From the NCBI GenBank assembly GCA_019634245.1, contig JAHQVR010000080.1, positions 1-15,453 on the forward strand: a stretch of DNA of 15,453 bases. Direction: 5' to 3'. The stretch is from Gammaproteobacteria bacterium. GTDB taxonomy: Bacteria > Pseudomonadota > Gammaproteobacteria > Granulosicoccales > Granulosicoccaceae. Each line of letters opens with the position of its first letter. Within the stretch, counting starts at the first letter, position 1. Shown here in pieces: positions 13,745 through 15,453 of this stretch. The translations under genes and the position numbers were made by a program. A model generated the notes under the pieces. It worked only from the letters and a program-made list of their open reading frames with translations. It was not told the origin of the DNA and did not search any database.

Positions 13745-14524
13745 TTAATGGGCTTCCAACTGCGAGGATACGGCGTTAACAATGGCAATGTAGTTTTTAG
13801 CGTCCCAGGCGGCGCGACCAATAAACAAACCATCGATGTTGGATTGGCTGCTTAATTGGCAACAATTTTGTAGATTCACACTGCCGCCATATAAAACAGG
13901 CAATGGCTCTCCTACTTCGCTGACAGTGACCTCTTTAATGTGTTCGTGCTGCGTGTTTGCAAAGTCTGGATCGGCCGGAACACCGCCATCGCCAATCGAC
14001 CATACCGGTTCATAGGCAAACATGATGTTTTCTCGACACTCTGGCTGAACCTTGCTTAGCGCACCACGGACTTGCCGCTCCAAGGCAGTTTTCGTCTGTC
14101 CCGCATCGTATTCCTCTTTCGTATCACCAATACAGACCAATGCCAGCAGCCCATGCTTCGTCGCAGATTGCACTTTAAGAGATACGGTTTCATCACTTTC
14201 ATTAAAAAAGTTTCGCCGTTCGCTGTGACCCAGCTCCACCATGGAGGCACCACAATCGATCACCATAGGTGCGGATACTTCTCCCGTCCAGGCCCCCTGC
14301 TCTTCCCAATGCATATTCTGGGCGCCAATTTTCACATCGGTTTGACCTAAAAGATCCGCCACGGTTTGGATATACGGGAATGGCGGAATGACAAATCGCT
14401 GAATGCTATCGGTGCTTGGATTAGTAGAGTGTCTTAGCTCAACTGAAAATGCTTCTGCATCGCGACGGATTTTGTTCATTTTCCAACTGGTACCAACCCA
14501 GAATTTTTTGGATCTGCCTCTCAT
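13745..14524 (-). CDS. lerI: Triosephosphate-isomerase-like L-erythrulose-1-phosphate isomerase
   Basis: A TIM-barrel isomerase of 259 residues with all catalytic groups: Lys15 in GTSWKMNK, His100 in ELGHSERR, Glu172 in YEPVWSIG and the phosphate loop YGGSVN (212-217). The first motif is GTSWKMN rather than the GNWKMN of housekeeping triosephosphate isomerase, so the usual Asn is replaced by Ser13. That form is typical of the LerI/EryH group acting on tetrulose phosphates. Family knowledge: it interconverts L-erythrulose 1-phosphate and D-erythrulose 4-phosphate, the step after OiaX. It is transcribed against oiaX with only 4 bp between the two stop codons, and divergently from oiaK. The ATG at 14524 is the only good start although no ribosome binding site is visible. 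The RpiB-like partner DerI is not in the window. Confidence 0.82.
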   Translation of the reverse strand: MRGRSKKFWVGTSWKMNKIRRDAEAFSVELRHSTNPSTDSIQRFVIPPFPYIQTVADLLGQTDVKIGAQNMHWEEQGAWTGEVSAPMVIDCGASMVELGHSERRNFFNESDETVSLKVQSATKHGLLALVCIGDTKEEYDAGQTKTALERQVRGALSKVQPECRENIMFAYEPVWSIGDGGVPADPDFANTQHEHIKEVTVSEVGEPLPVLYGGSVNLQNCCQLSSQSNIDGLFIGRAAWDAKNYIAIVNAVSSQLEAH

Positions 14525-14681
14525 GATGGCAACACGACTAAAGTGCTTGTTTTGTATGTGGAATTGTTTATAGGTCTGTAAAAATGTGCTTCTGCACCGA
14601 CTCTCATTCGAGTACGGAACAACCTACGCAAACCGAAAAAACTATTCGTATTAATCCACATGATCTCTAATACTTTGCTAA

Positions 14682-14711
14682 CTCAACTGGTATAATATCA
14701 TGACAATTGAG
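14682..14711 (+). promoter_or_regulatory. Putative oiaK promoter inside a 30-bp imperfect palindrome
   Basis: TGGTATAAT (14688-14696) is a perfect extended -10 promoter element 26 bp before the oiaK ATG. It lies in a dyad running from CTCAA (14682-14686) to TTGAG (14707-14711), in which 11 of 15 arm positions pair. The same ordered blocks occur at the apnO promoter. A repressor here would cover the -10 box; the GntR regulator is the inferred binder. The remainder of the lerI-oiaK gap (14525-14681) shows no clear promoter for lerI. Confidence 0.55.
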
Positions 14712-14722
14712 TTCGCCTTACC

Positions 14723-15453
14723 ATGAAAGAAGAACCCACCGACATCGAAAACAACCAGAGTCAACCACCCAACATCGAACCTTTGCCTGAAGGTCCTTTA
14801 GTGTGTTGGTACGGTGATGATTTCACGGGTGCGGCTGCTGTTATGGAGGTGCTTACCTTCGCTGGTTTACCTTCGATACTGTTTCTGGATACTCCAACGA
14901 AAGAACAGTTGGCGTTGTTTCCCGAGCTGCGCGGAATCGGTGTTGCATCAACGGCACGCGCACAGAATCCAGATTGGATGGACAAACACCTTCCGCTCGC
15001 TTTTTCACAACTGTCGCGGTTGGGCGCACCCATTGTTCACTATAAGATTTGCACCACGCTCGATTCTTCACCACAGACGGGCTCCATCGGTCGCGCTATC
15101 GAACTGGGCGCTAAAGTGTTTAAGCCGACACATATCCCCGTTCTAGTTGCCGCACCACAGATGCGTCGCTATCAGTGTTTTGGGCATTTGTTTGCCGCTG
15201 CAAACGACCAAGTTTATCGATTGGATCGCCACCCCGTTATGGCTAAGCATCCAGTAACACCAATGACCGAATCTGACGTTGCCAACCACATAGCTAAGCA
15301 AACTAACAACATTCCCATTCACTCATGCAGCCTTGAAAACCTTGCCGACCCTGGTGTACCTATGGAGACGATCTCATCGAGTGAGCCCGACGTGCCGATT
15401 GCTATCACCATCGACAGCATGGACGAATCCAGTGAAACCTTAGCTGGAAAATT
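14723..15453 (+). CDS. oiaK: 3-oxo-isoapionate kinase, N-terminal part (gene continues past window end)
   Basis: The frame is open from the ATG at 14723 to the last base (243 codons), so only about the first 60% of a family member of usual length is seen. It belongs to the four-carbon acid sugar kinase family (DUF1537). Motifs are WYGDDFTGAAAVMEVL (about 30-45) for substrate and phosphate binding, KICTTLDSSPQTGSIG (about 112-127), APQMRRYQCFGHLFA, and RHPVMAKHPVTPM...ESD. The ATP-binding C-terminal domain is outside the window. Family knowledge: OiaK uses ATP to make 3-oxo-isoapionate 4-phosphate, the substrate of OiaX. The first 20 or so residues are acidic and Pro/Asn-rich and do not match the domain core. 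No later start would preserve the DDFTG region better. It is transcribed divergently from lerI behind its own extended -10 promoter. Confidence 0.87.
   Translation, partial: MKEEPTDIENNQSQPPNIEPLPEGPLVCWYGDDFTGAAAVMEVLTFAGLPSILFLDTPTKEQLALFPELRGIGVASTARAQNPDWMDKHLPLAFSQLSRLGAPIVHYKICTTLDSSPQTGSIGRAIELGAKVFKPTHIPVLVAAPQMRRYQCFGHLFAAANDQVYRLDRHPVMAKHPVTPMTESDVANHIAKQTNNIPIHSCSLENLADPGVPMETISSSEPDVPIAITIDSMDESSETLAGK

Noticed and set aside
14814..15146. 110-codon plus-strand frame inside oiaK
   Set aside because: Out-of-frame shadow of the oiaK reading frame, which has clear DUF1537 motifs and runs past the window end.

Overview
The window reads as a dedicated locus for uptake and breakdown of the branched plant pentose D-apiose and/or its acid D-apionate. 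It appears to come from a proteobacterium of moderate GC content (mid to upper 40s % by eye). The genes are Gram-negative in style: a periplasmic binding protein with a signal peptide, SorC-type and FCD/GntR regulators, and a flanking MscS-like channel. A marine gammaproteobacterium is a plausible host, since seagrass cell walls are rich in apiose, but no ribosomal or marker gene here proves it.

Layout. Positions 2-259 hold the C-terminal end of an MscS-like channel. Positions 260-711 have no convincing gene, but contain a 16-bp palindrome, a 9-bp inverted repeat and possibly decayed coding sequence. Positions 712-5111 form a minus-strand operon: split transketolase (aptA, aptB), FGGY kinase (aplK), SorC-type regulator, then a 46-codon ORF of unknown function. 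A 254-bp divergent control region (5112-5365) carries one promoter-like sequence per direction, each followed by the same 11-bp element. Positions 5366-10632 form a plus-strand operon: a sugar ABC transporter (permease, binding protein, double ATPase) and two short-chain dehydrogenases. Positions 10888-13740 are a third unit: apnO, a GntR regulator and a RuBisCO-like protein (oiaX). A triosephosphate-isomerase-like gene (lerI) converges on it from the minus strand. The 3-oxo-isoapionate kinase gene (oiaK) diverges from lerI and runs off the right end.

How the genes fit together. Two known apiose routes lie side by side. In the non-oxidative route, apulose is phosphorylated by AplK, and AptA/AptB transfers a ketol unit from apulose 4-phosphate to glyceraldehyde 3-phosphate, giving dihydroxyacetone phosphate and xylulose 5-phosphate. 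In the oxidative route, ApnO converts D-apionate to 3-oxo-isoapionate, OiaK phosphorylates it, the RuBisCO-like OiaX decarboxylates it to L-erythrulose 1-phosphate, and LerI isomerises that to D-erythrulose 4-phosphate. The usual entry enzymes (apiose isomerase ApsI, apiose dehydrogenase ApsD, apionolactonase ApnL) and the last isomerase (DerI, RpiB-like) are not in the window. Two SDR enzymes of unknown substrate occupy the place where entry enzymes would be expected. They look like one NAD-type and one NADP-type enzyme. Each route has its own regulator, and candidate binding sites are visible at the promoters.
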